From an uncultured Bacteroidota bacterium (GTDB lineage Bacteria; Bacteroidota; Bacteroidia; Flavobacteriales; UA16): DNA of 38,291 nt. Positions 25,062 through 32,359 of this stretch are shown one piece after another; the first letter of the stretch is position 1, and the number at the start of each line of letters is the position of its first letter. Where the stretch lies: contig CACHDD010000003.1 of NCBI GenBank assembly GCA_902578505.1, positions 1 to 38,291 of the forward strand. The letters are read 5' to 3'. Position numbers and translations under genes: made by a program. The notes below the pieces were generated by a model. It had not been told where the DNA came from and searched no databases. It worked only from the letters and a program-made list of their open reading frames with translations.

Positions 25062-25619
25062 TTAAAACTCAGGCTCGTAATCGTGTTCCGTTAGTTTGCG
25101 ACCTAAAGTTCTTAGTTGTCGCTTGATAGAAGCGTCGATTTCTCTGTCATCCATTCTTAGGATAAAACCTCCTAGGATTTCAGGGTCAACGATTTCTTTT
25201 AATTCCACCTCTCCGTTGTGATGCCTTGCAACCTCCGCAAGGATCTTCGAACGAGAGTCATCATTTAGAGGACTAGCAGTTTTAACTGTAGCCGCCTGAA
25301 TGTTGTTCATAGCGCGAAGTTGGGCTTTCGTCTCTTCAACAATTGATGGGATCATTCCCTCTCTTCCTTTTGAAACGAGAAGAAGGATAAATCCAAAAGT
25401 AACTTCACTAATCTTGCCCTTAAGAAGTACTTCTAGGACAGATTTCTTTTTGTCCGGTTTAATTATCGGACTTACGAGCAGCAGTTCAAAATCTTTAGAA
25501 GATCCTACAAGAGACGATAGCGTGTTGATGTCAGAACCAACCGCGCTAAGTTCACCCCTCTCAGAAGCTAAACCCAAGAGAGCTTTTGCGTATCTAGATG
25601 CTACACGTGTACTTCCCAT
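25062..25619 (-). CDS. atpH: F-type ATP synthase delta subunit
   Basis: The 185-residue delta subunit joins F1 to the peripheral stalk. The family pattern is visible in VASRYAKALLGLASERGEL at the N-terminus, and in the C-terminal segment DPEILGGFILRMDDREIDASIKRQL, which matches the conserved GG..I..GD..ID.S...L region. It starts 4 nt after the atpF stop and is followed by atpA after 21 nt. Confidence 0.94.
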   Translation of the reverse strand: MGSTRVASRYAKALLGLASERGELSAVGSDINTLSSLVGSSKDFELLLVSPIIKPDKKKSVLEVLLKGKISEVTFGFILLLVSKGREGMIPSIVEETKAQLRAMNNIQAATVKTASPLNDDSRSKILAEVARHHNGEVELKEIVDPEILGGFILRMDDREIDASIKRQLRTLGRKLTEHDYEPEF

Positions 25620-25623
25620 GGTG

Positions 25624-26121
25624 TTAACTTAAGGTAGACTCGCTAATTAGCTTGTCCACGAGATTCTTCTGCTTGTCAGAATCTGCAAGCTCTTCTTTAA
25701 GAAGGCGCTCAGCAATATCTACAGATAATTTAGCAACCTCAGCTTTTAGTTCAGCAACGGCAGCTTTACGCTCTGTTTCAATTGCCTGACGAGCAGACTC
25801 TATTTCTTTTGCTGCTGCATCACGAGCGTCAGCTTTAGCGTCAGAAACTAGCTTTTCAGCAATTTCTTTAGACTCTTTGAGCATTGCGTCGCGCTTTGTT
25901 CTAGCCTCCTGAAGCAATCGCTCGTTGTCAGAATTCAGCGCAGCCATTTCTTCGCGAGCTTTTTCTGCCTCACGTAGAGAGTTTGCGATGCTTTCTTCGC
26001 GGTCGTTTAATGCTTTAAGGATAGGTCCCCACGCAATCTTACGAAGTATAAATAATACCGTAAGGAAGGCGAGTGTAGCCCAAAAGACTGTACCGAAAGC
26101 CGGTGTTAACAGCGAACCCAT
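25624..26121 (-). CDS. atpF: F-type ATP synthase b subunit
   Basis: The 165-residue peripheral-stalk subunit. A single N-terminal membrane helix (about residues 8-27, TVFWATLAFLTVLFILRKIA) is followed by WGPILKALNDREESI, the typical b-subunit join, then by a long Ala/Glu/Lys-rich coiled coil to the C-terminus. There is one copy only, so the stalk should be a homodimer. It lies 4 nt after atpE and 4 nt before atpH. Confidence 0.95.
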   Translation of the reverse strand: MGSLLTPAFGTVFWATLAFLTVLFILRKIAWGPILKALNDREESIANSLREAEKAREEMAALNSDNERLLQEARTKRDAMLKESKEIAEKLVSDAKADARDAAAKEIESARQAIETERKAAVAELKAEVAKLSVDIAERLLKEELADSDKQKNLVDKLISESTLS

Positions 26122-26125
26122 TTTA

Positions 26126-26371
26126 TTATCCTAGGGCTACAAGTAGACAGATGATGATTCCAAAAAGAGCAACACCCTCTACAAGAGCGGCAGCAAGAAT
26201 CATGTTTGCACGAAGGTCATCCGAGGCTTCTGGTTGACGAGCCATAGACTCTAGGGCGGCCTTACCGATAAGACCTACGCCTAAACCTGCACCGATAGCT
26301 GCAGCACCTGCCCCAAGACCAGCAAGACCTTGACCTGTTGTGATTTCAATTAGAATGTTTAACAATTCCAT
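26126..26371 (-). CDS. atpE: F-type ATP synthase c subunit
   Basis: The 81-residue proteolipid of the rotor ring: two membrane helices joined by the polar loop ARQPE. The first helix is a Gly/Ala-rich stretch (GLAGLGAGAAAIGAGLGVG). The ion-carrying carboxylate is Glu65 in AALVEGVALFGI. The residues around it lack the polar set (Gln in helix 1, Glu-Ser/Thr in helix 2) that marks sodium-type rings, so proton coupling is inferred. It is followed after 4 nt by atpF and preceded by atpB with a 29-nt gap. Confidence 0.96.
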   Translation of the reverse strand: MELLNILIEITTGQGLAGLGAGAAAIGAGLGVGLIGKAALESMARQPEASDDLRANMILAAALVEGVALFGIIICLLVALG

Positions 26372-26400
26372 GATGAGTTATTTATTAAAGTAATTTATTA

Positions 26401-27603
26401 TCAATGATGTGGTTCTTGCGTTGCTTCTGAGAAGTATATAGCAGCAAGAAGTGTGAATACGTATGCTTGAAGGAATGCTACTAGGAGCTCCAAAAAATAC
26501 ATGAAGATCATAAAGAGTGTTGAGAACACACCTATTCCAACTCCACCTGCAGCGCCGTAGCTGTTGTTGAAGATGAACACCAAACTCACAAAAGAAAGAA
26601 TGATAATGTGCCCTGCTGACATGTTCGCGGTTAAACGAATCATTAGTACTGTTGGTTTGAGTATGATTCCAAACAGCTCAATAGGCACTACGATGAACTT
26701 AACCAAGAATGGAACTCCAGGAGGAGAAACAAGGTGTCCCCAGTAATGTTTGTTTCCGTTTATTGAAGTAATGATGAAAACAAGCGTCGCAAGCACAATT
26801 GTTACACCCATTGTTCCTGTAATGTTGAATCCTCCTGCAAAAGGTATTAAACCCAGAAGGTTACAGCCCACTATAAAGAAGAACGTGGTCAGAAGGAAGG
26901 GAACAAATTTGTCTGCTTTGTGTTTTCCTATAATAGGGTAAGCAATATCGTCTCTTACGAATAGAATTAGCGGTTCAAGCACGTTGGCTAGTCCAGTAGG
27001 TGCTTGGCCAGGTCTTCTTGCGTAGCTCTTAGCTGCTGATCTTAGGATTAAAATCAATGTCGTCAAGATCATAAGCATTCCAAATACAGACTTTGTAATT
27101 GAGATGTCCCAAATAGCAACCTCCTCTCCGTGGTCCTTTGCAGAAATGCCGTTTTCGTCTTTGGTGTATTCAACACCTGTTGAAGGGCCTGTTGCGTATG
27201 CTGGCCCGTGTCCTCCGTGAGCTCCGTGTTCACTATGGAAGTCGCTGCTCATAAACACATCCAAGCCCTTACTCTCGACGTAGATGATCATCGGAAGTGG
27301 CACGCTAACATCGCCAAAGAAGTGAATCTCGTTTGCGTCTGCAATGTGATGCATGATAAAGTCGCCGGCAACGAATTTTTCTATGTGACCATGCTCGTCA
27401 TCTTGATGGTGAGAATCATGGTGAGCATCTTCGTGACTTGTCTCGTGGTCGTTTTCGTGCGAAATCCCGTGGTGTTGGTCGCCTTGAGCGTTTACCACTT
27501 CTTCGTGGTGCTCGTCACTGTGACTTTCGTGTTGAGAAATCGCAACAATTGGAGAGGCAAAAACCACTGCCGCAATAATGAGTCTTGTTATGTGTCGAAC
27601 CAT
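26401..27603 (-). CDS. atpB: F-type ATP synthase a subunit with His-rich N-terminal extension
   Basis: The membrane a subunit that forms the proton half-channels against the c ring. The C-terminal two thirds have the usual helices, with the essential Arg in VLMIRLTANMSAGHI and the last helices LELLVAFLQAYVFTLLAA. Unlike the E. coli protein (271 residues), the 400-residue form begins with a signal-peptide-like helix (about residues 9-23). A strongly His/Asp/Glu-rich stretch follows, with 15 His between residues 25 and 73, then a region of about 100 residues predicted outside the cytoplasm. N-terminal extensions are known in Bacteroidota AtpB. The frame is open to a TTG at 27636, but ATG 27603 fits the signal peptide. 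The -7 element at 27634 would then give a 24-nt leader. Confidence 0.94.
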   Translation of the reverse strand: MVRHITRLIIAAVVFASPIVAISQHESHSDEHHEEVVNAQGDQHHGISHENDHETSHEDAHHDSHHQDDEHGHIEKFVAGDFIMHHIADANEIHFFGDVSVPLPMIIYVESKGLDVFMSSDFHSEHGAHGGHGPAYATGPSTGVEYTKDENGISAKDHGEEVAIWDISITKSVFGMLMILTTLILILRSAAKSYARRPGQAPTGLANVLEPLILFVRDDIAYPIIGKHKADKFVPFLLTTFFFIVGCNLLGLIPFAGGFNITGTMGVTIVLATLVFIITSINGNKHYWGHLVSPPGVPFLVKFIVVPIELFGIILKPTVLMIRLTANMSAGHIIILSFVSLVFIFNNSYGAAGGVGIGVFSTLFMIFMYFLELLVAFLQAYVFTLLAAIYFSEATQEPHH

Positions 27604-27633
27604 TTTCCTAATTAAGGCGTAGAAAAACCGGTG

Positions 27634-27641
27634 CAAAAATA
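27634..27641 (-). promoter_or_regulatory. Candidate -7 element for the atpBEFHAG operon
   Basis: On the minus strand TATTTTTG matches TAnnTTTG exactly, 30 nt before the atpB ATG at 27603. There is no TTG at the expected -33 distance; instead the palindrome at 27655-27667 lies there. A separate promoter for the atp genes is reasonable because 79 bp separate atpB from the gene upstream, much more than elsewhere in this run. Confidence 0.5.
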
Positions 27642-27654
27642 CATATAAGAGTTC

Positions 27655-27667
27655 CTAGTATTACTAG
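27655..27667. repeat. 13-bp palindrome CTAGTA-T-TACTAG upstream of atpB
   Basis: A perfect inverted repeat with 6-bp arms around one central base, centred 20 bp upstream of the atpB -7 element, that is, where the -33 contact would be. The placement suits a binding site for a dimeric regulator, but only one copy is seen and the sequence is AT-rich. Confidence 0.4.
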
Positions 27668-27682
27668 AAAAACAAAATTCTT

Positions 27683-28051
27683 TTATCCTTTTCTGACAAA
27701 CCCTTGAGAGCTTAATACAAAAAGAGCGGAATTAAGCGCAAACACGATAAAAACCCCAATTGAAAATTCTGTTTTAAACTCTGATTGGGTTAGTAGATAG
27801 ACCGTGATAATCCCTAGTGTAATAAACATTTTTGCCGCAGTCATCCCGTTTACCAACACAGAAAAACCTAAAGGCGAAGCGTTTTTGGCCTTTTTCATCC
27901 ACTTAGTAAATAGAACATTTAGACAGAAATAAAACACTACTACAGCGGGCCAAAAAATTGTGCTTGATAGTGCTTTCAATGATGGTGTTGATAGGCTCGC
28001 CATTAAAATGAGAGCCGCCAAAACTCCTGATTTGATGGTGAACGACAGCAT
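27683..28051 (-). CDS. Small four-helix membrane protein upstream of atpB (DUF6168/AtpI-like)
   Basis: A 122-residue integral membrane protein with four predicted helices: about residues 5-24, 31-50, 66-90 and 96-115. Short basic loops lie between helices 2 and 3 (TKWMKKAKNAS) and at the C-terminus (VRKG). Its position between atpZ and atpB matches the place of AtpI in many atp operons, and I recall DUF6168 proteins in this place in flavobacteria. A role in assembly of the c ring or ion uptake is inference from position. The ATG at 28051 is 3 nt after the atpZ stop; a TTG directly before it is a less likely start. Confidence 0.7.
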   Translation of the reverse strand: MLSFTIKSGVLAALILMASLSTPSLKALSSTIFWPAVVVFYFCLNVLFTKWMKKAKNASPLGFSVLVNGMTAAKMFITLGIITVYLLTQSEFKTEFSIGVFIVFALNSALFVLSSQGFVRKG

Positions 28052-28054
28052 CAA

Positions 28055-28261
28055 TTAATTCTTCTTTAGATTATTGATTATTGTCCACATTCCTGCCGAC
28101 AACCCTAAAAAAGCTCCGCATGCTGTTGCTAAGGGTTTCTCCAATCCAAACACATCATCTAGTTTCCTGCCTCCAATTGCGCCTAGCCCTATTGCTGTGG
28201 CTAATAGTGTGCCGAGTCCCATAAAACGTATGGTTTTGTTGAATTCTTTTTTACCCTTCAA
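28055..28261 (-). CDS. atpZ: AtpZ/AtpI-family protein
   Basis: A 68-residue protein with two membrane helices. The second ends in the family pattern seen here as LGLSAGMWTIINNLKKN, and the loop carries GGRKLDDVFG as in AtpZ. In other bacteria AtpZ and AtpI together form a calcium/magnesium channel or aid assembly of the c ring. There is no ATG before the conserved basic N-terminus (KGKKEFNKTIRF), so the start is TTG 28261, 11 nt inside the bactofilin gene. The next Met, at residue 14, would remove that part. It is followed by the four-helix protein after 3 nt. Confidence 0.8.
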   Translation of the reverse strand: MKGKKEFNKTIRFMGLGTLLATAIGLGAIGGRKLDDVFGLEKPLATACGAFLGLSAGMWTIINNLKKN

Positions 28262-28721
28262 CCTTTTGTATTTGGTCTGATTCAGAAGGAATGTGTGACG
28301 ACTTAAGTGAAGCTATCGCGTCTGCTTTTGACGCTGTTTTTGTTGGTTTTCTTGGTTTGTCTTCTGCGACACCCATTCTGAATGTTCCAAGAGCCTTTGC
28401 GCCGGCTTCAACCGAAAGTTGGCCATAGTAAAGGTCGCCCTGTACGGTTGAGGTTGATTTCATTGCAAGAAGTTCTAACACCGTAACCTCTCCTTCAAGC
28501 GTTCCCTCAACATCACAACAAAGGCAATGAACTGTTCCTTTAACCATCCCTTTTGGACCGACAACCAATCGTCCTTTGGTAATTAACTCACCTGTAAACT
28601 CTCCGTCAATTCTGAGGTTGCTCTCGCTTCTAATGACTCCTTCAATTACTGTTCCCTCTACGATTCTGTTGATGTTGTCCATCCGGTTTTGTGGTTTTGA
28701 CTGATTTCTAGACCCTATCAT
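28251..28721 (-). CDS. Bactofilin (polymer-forming cytoskeletal protein)
   Basis: A 156-residue bactofilin. The central right-handed beta-helix is recognisable by its repeat of short hydrophobic strands separated by Gly: IVEGTVIEGVIRSESNLRID, GEFTGELITKGRLVVGPKG, GTLEGEVTVLE, STVQGDLYYGQLSVEAGAK. Flanking tails are polar and probably disordered. Bactofilins assemble without nucleotide into filaments at the membrane and recruit cell-wall enzymes or position structures. A Cys-Cys pair in the repeat (CLCCDVEG) is unusual. Its ATG overlaps the stop of the SprE gene by 4 nt (ATGA), and its 3' end overlaps atpZ by 11 nt. An M23 peptidase, a frequent bactofilin partner, is close by at 31478 on the other strand. 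Confidence 0.9.
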   Translation of the reverse strand: MIGSRNQSKPQNRMDNINRIVEGTVIEGVIRSESNLRIDGEFTGELITKGRLVVGPKGMVKGTVHCLCCDVEGTLEGEVTVLELLAMKSTSTVQGDLYYGQLSVEAGAKALGTFRMGVAEDKPRKPTKTASKADAIASLKSSHIPSESDQIQKVEG

Positions 28722-31399
28722 GGTGCTTTATTTTGTTTGTTCGAAAGATAGTGTTCGTTGAAGAAACTTGTATATCCTTCAATGTCCTTGTTTTTAAATA
28801 ACTCAATATAGTTTGTGCTGCTGATTACAAACATATTAAATCCATTGGAATTAACTTCAATCAGCGATTCTCTGTTTCCTTTATAAACATTGTAATAATC
28901 CATTGCTTTATCCTTTCCGCTAAACGACTTGACAAGCACGATTTGATTTGACCTATTAATGAGGTTGCTGGTCACCCTTAGACTTTGGCTGTTAAAAAAC
29001 TCTTTGTTGAAGTCTGATGATTTCGCCTTTACCATTTCGTTTTTTCTTGTTTCAACCGGCACCATGACGGCAAAATAATGGTCTTTTTCGTCGTTTAACT
29101 CAAACGCTACTTCTGCCTCCTCGTCTATATCAACATTTACGTTTTCTACTGTGCCGCTTAAGTTAAAACCAAGCTGATTTAAAAGTTTAACGGCATAACC
29201 ACCCTCCTCTGTGTCTGGACACGATTCTGTTATTTCTTGAAGGGCATTAAAATATGGGGCTCTGTCTCCTGTATAGCTTGTTAAGCCACCTACACACTGC
29301 GCTGAGAGGAGTTGATATTTGCAAACCAGTGGGTTTAAAGGTCTGGCAATTAATATTGAGTCAATCTCTAAAAGGGTGCTCTGATAGTCTTTTGTATAGA
29401 ACCTGTTCAATAGCTCTTCATACACAATCCGTTCTTCGTCATATGCTTTTTCTGCTTCATCTTTAAAGTCTGGGTTTTCTATGAGTATTGCCCACTCTGA
29501 ATCGGGATAAGATGTAACAACATACTCAGACCAATAAGCTGAATTGCATGTTTCGCAATAAGGGTTTTCATACTGCTCCTCAACCTCCCTTTGAAGGTAT
29601 GTTCTGAAAAGCTGATAGGCTGTTGTTGGGTGGTATGCGCTGCTGTCAAGTCTAACTAACAGATCTTGCCAGATGTTTATAGCCTCTTCAGGATCCGACA
29701 GTTTTTCCCTATAATCCAGGCCCGCATTGTAAAACGCCTCTGCTAAAATTTCTAATGCTTCTGCATTTGCGTCTTCATCACACGGAAGCTCGCTCATCAT
29801 TTCGTCTACTGTGGGTAGGTTCGCTGGGTCAAACGGGTCTAGCGCCTCTTGCTGTTGCTCTTCCGACTCCTCTTCTGAGTCTTCTGTAAACAGCTCTGAA
29901 ATTTTATTTATCCTTCTCCAGTGGTCTTCAAGAGGTCTGCCTCCCCAATAATCTTGGAAATTTTGCATCCCACCTACTCTTAACGCAGCATTATAAGGCC
30001 AAAACATCCCCTCTCCAGCACTTCCTGCTTCGGCAAGAGCAGCTTCTTGTGCGGCCTCGTGCTCTTGCCTTTGCATTTCGAGGTCGTCTGCCATGTCGTC
30101 CCAAAGTCTTTCTAGAAATCTTTCTCTAGAAATCTCGTCCATTGCACACAACTCTAATAAGCTGTCTTGCTCTTCAATCGTCCTAAGGTTGCCAACCAGT
30201 TCTGTTAGGTTTGAAGCAAGGTCCTCAACCTCACCCCTCCTTTCGTTTTCCTCTGGCATATGGACCAGGGCGCTATCATAATATGCTTGAGCTATTTCGT
30301 AATTAAAGTCTTCCATATAAATATCAGCAAGTCGTAAATAGCTTTTTCCAAGCTGCCTCGAGTTTCCTTGGCTTGTAAAAACCGACCTTTCTAGATAGTA
30401 AACCCCTTCGTTTTTCATTCTGTCTTCAAGGGCAACTTCTGCAAGAGCGTAATAAACTTGGTCTAAAAATTCTTCGTTCTTTTTTTCGTCAAGCATTTTC
30501 TCTAACATTTCAAAAATTGCCTCGCTACTTCCCCCCTTCCTATCATAAGTCATGGCTTGTTGAATGTTGGCTTGAAACTCAAGCTCGTAAGCAACATTCA
30601 TTTTTGCCACCTCGCTAAATGTTTCAATGGCCGCCTCACTGTCGCCCATTTGTCTTTGAAGCTGGGCTAAAACAAACATTGGTCTTGCTTTGTCTTTTTT
30701 CTTTTTAATTAAATCAATTGACTCCATTAGATGCCTTGCCGATGCTTCATAGTTTTCTTGGGTTATGTGGTAGTGCGCCATTACATATCCCGTATGAATT
30801 CCAACCTCTTCCGACGTGTTCCTATAGTTTTCTGCTTTCGCAAGAATGTTTTTAGCCTTTACCAACTCGCCTTGTTTGAGATAAATTCTTCCCAGCCAGC
30901 TATACGCCCAGGCCTGAGCATCATGGGATTTTACTGTTCTTGATAAATACAAAAATATTTCCTCTGATTTAGCATAGTCCTCCTTGTAATAATAAGCCTT
31001 TCCTATTACCATATAGTTGTCGTCAATCCACTTATTAAGCTCTGGGCGTTTAAAGTATTTTCTACGTCTTTTTGAAGCGTTTATCGTGTGTTTGTCTACA
31101 ACTTTCGAGCTCTTTTCAATAGCTCTTTCCATAAGCGGATAAACCTGTTGGGCCGTGCTTTCGTCTGTGTCGAGGTAAAGAGGAAGTATCTCGTCCCAGT
31201 TTGGTTCGTATGACTCTTTAATCTTAATATCAGCCTCTCTTAAAGCCTCTTTAGCGTAAAAAAAACCATTAAACCTCGCGTGAGTATTATGATACCATCT
31301 GTATGGCCTTCCGTCTCTTTTTGTCGAACATCCTTGTACAGCTGACAGGGCTACGAAAGTGGCCAAAAATTTAATCGCTATCGACTGTTTTGCTCGCAT
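28718..31399 (-). CDS. porW: SprE/PorW-like TPR lipoprotein of gliding motility / type IX secretion
   Basis: An 893-residue protein with a signal sequence ending in the lipobox SAVQGC, so a predicted lipoprotein facing the periplasm. The start CSTKRDGRPYRWYHNTHARFNGFF is close to what I know of SprE/PorW, which is needed for type IX secretion and gliding in Bacteroidota. Residues about 130-400 are a series of TPR-like helical pairs (for example KAYYKEDYAKSEEIFLYLS and WLGRIYLKQGELVKAKNIL). A strongly acidic Glu/Gln stretch lies near residues 510-525. The C-terminal third is mixed alpha/beta and ends near residue 890. ATG 31399 is preferred to the TTG just before it. The T9SS sorting tail on the M1 peptidase at 9228 gives this system a possible cargo. 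Confidence 0.85.
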   Translation of the reverse strand: MRAKQSIAIKFLATFVALSAVQGCSTKRDGRPYRWYHNTHARFNGFFYAKEALREADIKIKESYEPNWDEILPLYLDTDESTAQQVYPLMERAIEKSSKVVDKHTINASKRRRKYFKRPELNKWIDDNYMVIGKAYYYKEDYAKSEEIFLYLSRTVKSHDAQAWAYSWLGRIYLKQGELVKAKNILAKAENYRNTSEEVGIHTGYVMAHYHITQENYEASARHLMESIDLIKKKKDKARPMFVLAQLQRQMGDSEAAIETFSEVAKMNVAYELEFQANIQQAMTYDRKGGSSEAIFEMLEKMLDEKKNEEFLDQVYYALAEVALEDRMKNEGVYYLERSVFTSQGNSRQLGKSYLRLADIYMEDFNYEIAQAYYDSALVHMPEENERRGEVEDLASNLTELVGNLRTIEEQDSLLELCAMDEISRERFLERLWDDMADDLEMQRQEHEAAQEAALAEAGSAGEGMFWPYNAALRVGGMQNFQDYWGGRPLEDHWRRINKISELFTEDSEEESEEQQQEALDPFDPANLPTVDEMMSELPCDEDANAEALEILAEAFYNAGLDYREKLSDPEEAINIWQDLLVRLDSSAYHPTTAYQLFRTYLQREVEEQYENPYCETCNSAYWSEYVVTSYPDSEWAILIENPDFKDEAEKAYDEERIVYEELLNRFYTKDYQSTLLEIDSILIARPLNPLVCKYQLLSAQCVGGLTSYTGDRAPYFNALQEITESCPDTEEGGYAVKLLNQLGFNLSGTVENVNVDIDEEAEVAFELNDEKDHYFAVMVPVETRKNEMVKAKSSDFNKEFFNSQSLRVTSNLINRSNQIVLVKSFSGKDKAMDYYNVYKGNRESLIEVNSNGFNMFVISSTNYIELFKNKDIEGYTSFFNEHYLSNKQNKAP

Positions 31400-31422
31400 C
31401 AAGGTTTGAAACGTGAATTTGG

Positions 31423-31430
31423 CAAAATTA
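31423..31430 (-). promoter_or_regulatory. Candidate -7 element for the porW/bactofilin operon
   Basis: TAATTTTG on the minus strand matches TAnnTTTG exactly and ends 23 nt before ATG 31399. No TTG partner is seen about 20 bp upstream, so this is a half-match. The 78-bp divergent gap between porW and the M23 peptidase gene makes a promoter here likely. Confidence 0.45.
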
Positions 31431-31477
31431 TTTAATTCTGTCTAGTCTTTTATTGTTTCCTTTATTCTTATTATCAA

Positions 31478-32359
31478 TTGAACGATATTCGCGCTGTGTC
31501 AAAGCAAGAAAACAAGAAACAAAAAAGCAGTTTTTGGCGAAATCGTTTCAGAATAACTGTTCAAGAAGAGTCAACCTTCCAAGAAAGAAAGACTTTTTTG
31601 TTTTCTGGAAGAGGGCTTGTTGCAATTCTATCTGGTTGTGTTTTGTTTGTTGGCTTTGTTGCTTATTTTATGATAACACAAACCGCTCTTACAAAGTTTG
31701 TCGTTCCTGGATATATTGCGCGTTCTTTTCACGAAGACGCAGGGCTTGCCAAAGCCCAGGCCGATAGCGCGTTAAACCTTTTAAAGCAACACGAAAGATA
31801 TATCTCTTCTCTTCAGGTTATCCTTGACGGCGGTGTTCCAGATTATACTGATGCAACAAATCTAGATAGCGTTCTTAAAAACAAAGGCGGTATACCCGAC
31901 GCCGGGGAAGTTGATAAAAATTTAAGAGAGCGCGTTGAAGGCGAGGATCGGTTTGCTCTTAAAAGACACAGGCCAATTATAGATGGCGGAGCTGGGTTTA
32001 GCCTGTCTCCTCTTAGCGGCATTGTTTCAGACGGTTTTGATCTTTCTCGAGGCCACCTCGGGATTGACCTTGTTTCTGCCGAAGGGGAGTTAATTCGCTC
32101 AGTTGACGACGGTGTTGTTGTAATTTCTTCATACACTGCTGAAAACGGATACGTAATTGTTGTTCAACACAACAACGATCGTTTGTCTGTATATAAACAC
32201 AACTCTGCATTGTTAAAAGAGGTTGGTGATTTTGTAAAGGCAGGAGACCCTGTGGCGACCGTTGGTTCTTCTGGTCGCGAAAGCTCTGGGCCTCATCTGC
32301 ATTTTGAGTGGTGGGTTAAAGGCCGCCCTGTTGACCCCTCTCCTTGGTTAAAGAATTAA
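31478..32359 (+). CDS. M23-family (LytM-domain) envelope metallopeptidase
   Basis: A 293-residue predicted peptidoglycan endopeptidase. After a basic cytoplasmic tail with WRNRFRITVQEESTFQE comes one membrane helix (about residues 46-68), a linker of about 90 residues, and a C-terminal LytM domain with the zinc motifs GHLGIDLVS (HxxxD) and GPHLHFEWW (HxH), so the site looks complete. The N-terminal part matches a Bacteroidota subfamily in which a conserved 'KYR..V.ND.TFEE' block precedes the helix. No ATG exists in frame: the choices are TTG 31478 or GTG 31496. The TTG keeps the whole basic tail. It is divergent from porW and its 3' end overlaps the sugar kinase by 12 nt. Confidence 0.88.
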   Translation: MNDIRAVSKQENKKQKSSFWRNRFRITVQEESTFQERKTFLFSGRGLVAILSGCVLFVGFVAYFMITQTALTKFVVPGYIARSFHEDAGLAKAQADSALNLLKQHERYISSLQVILDGGVPDYTDATNLDSVLKNKGGIPDAGEVDKNLRERVEGEDRFALKRHRPIIDGGAGFSLSPLSGIVSDGFDLSRGHLGIDLVSAEGELIRSVDDGVVVISSYTAENGYVIVVQHNNDRLSVYKHNSALLKEVGDFVKAGDPVATVGSSGRESSGPHLHFEWWVKGRPVDPSPWLKN

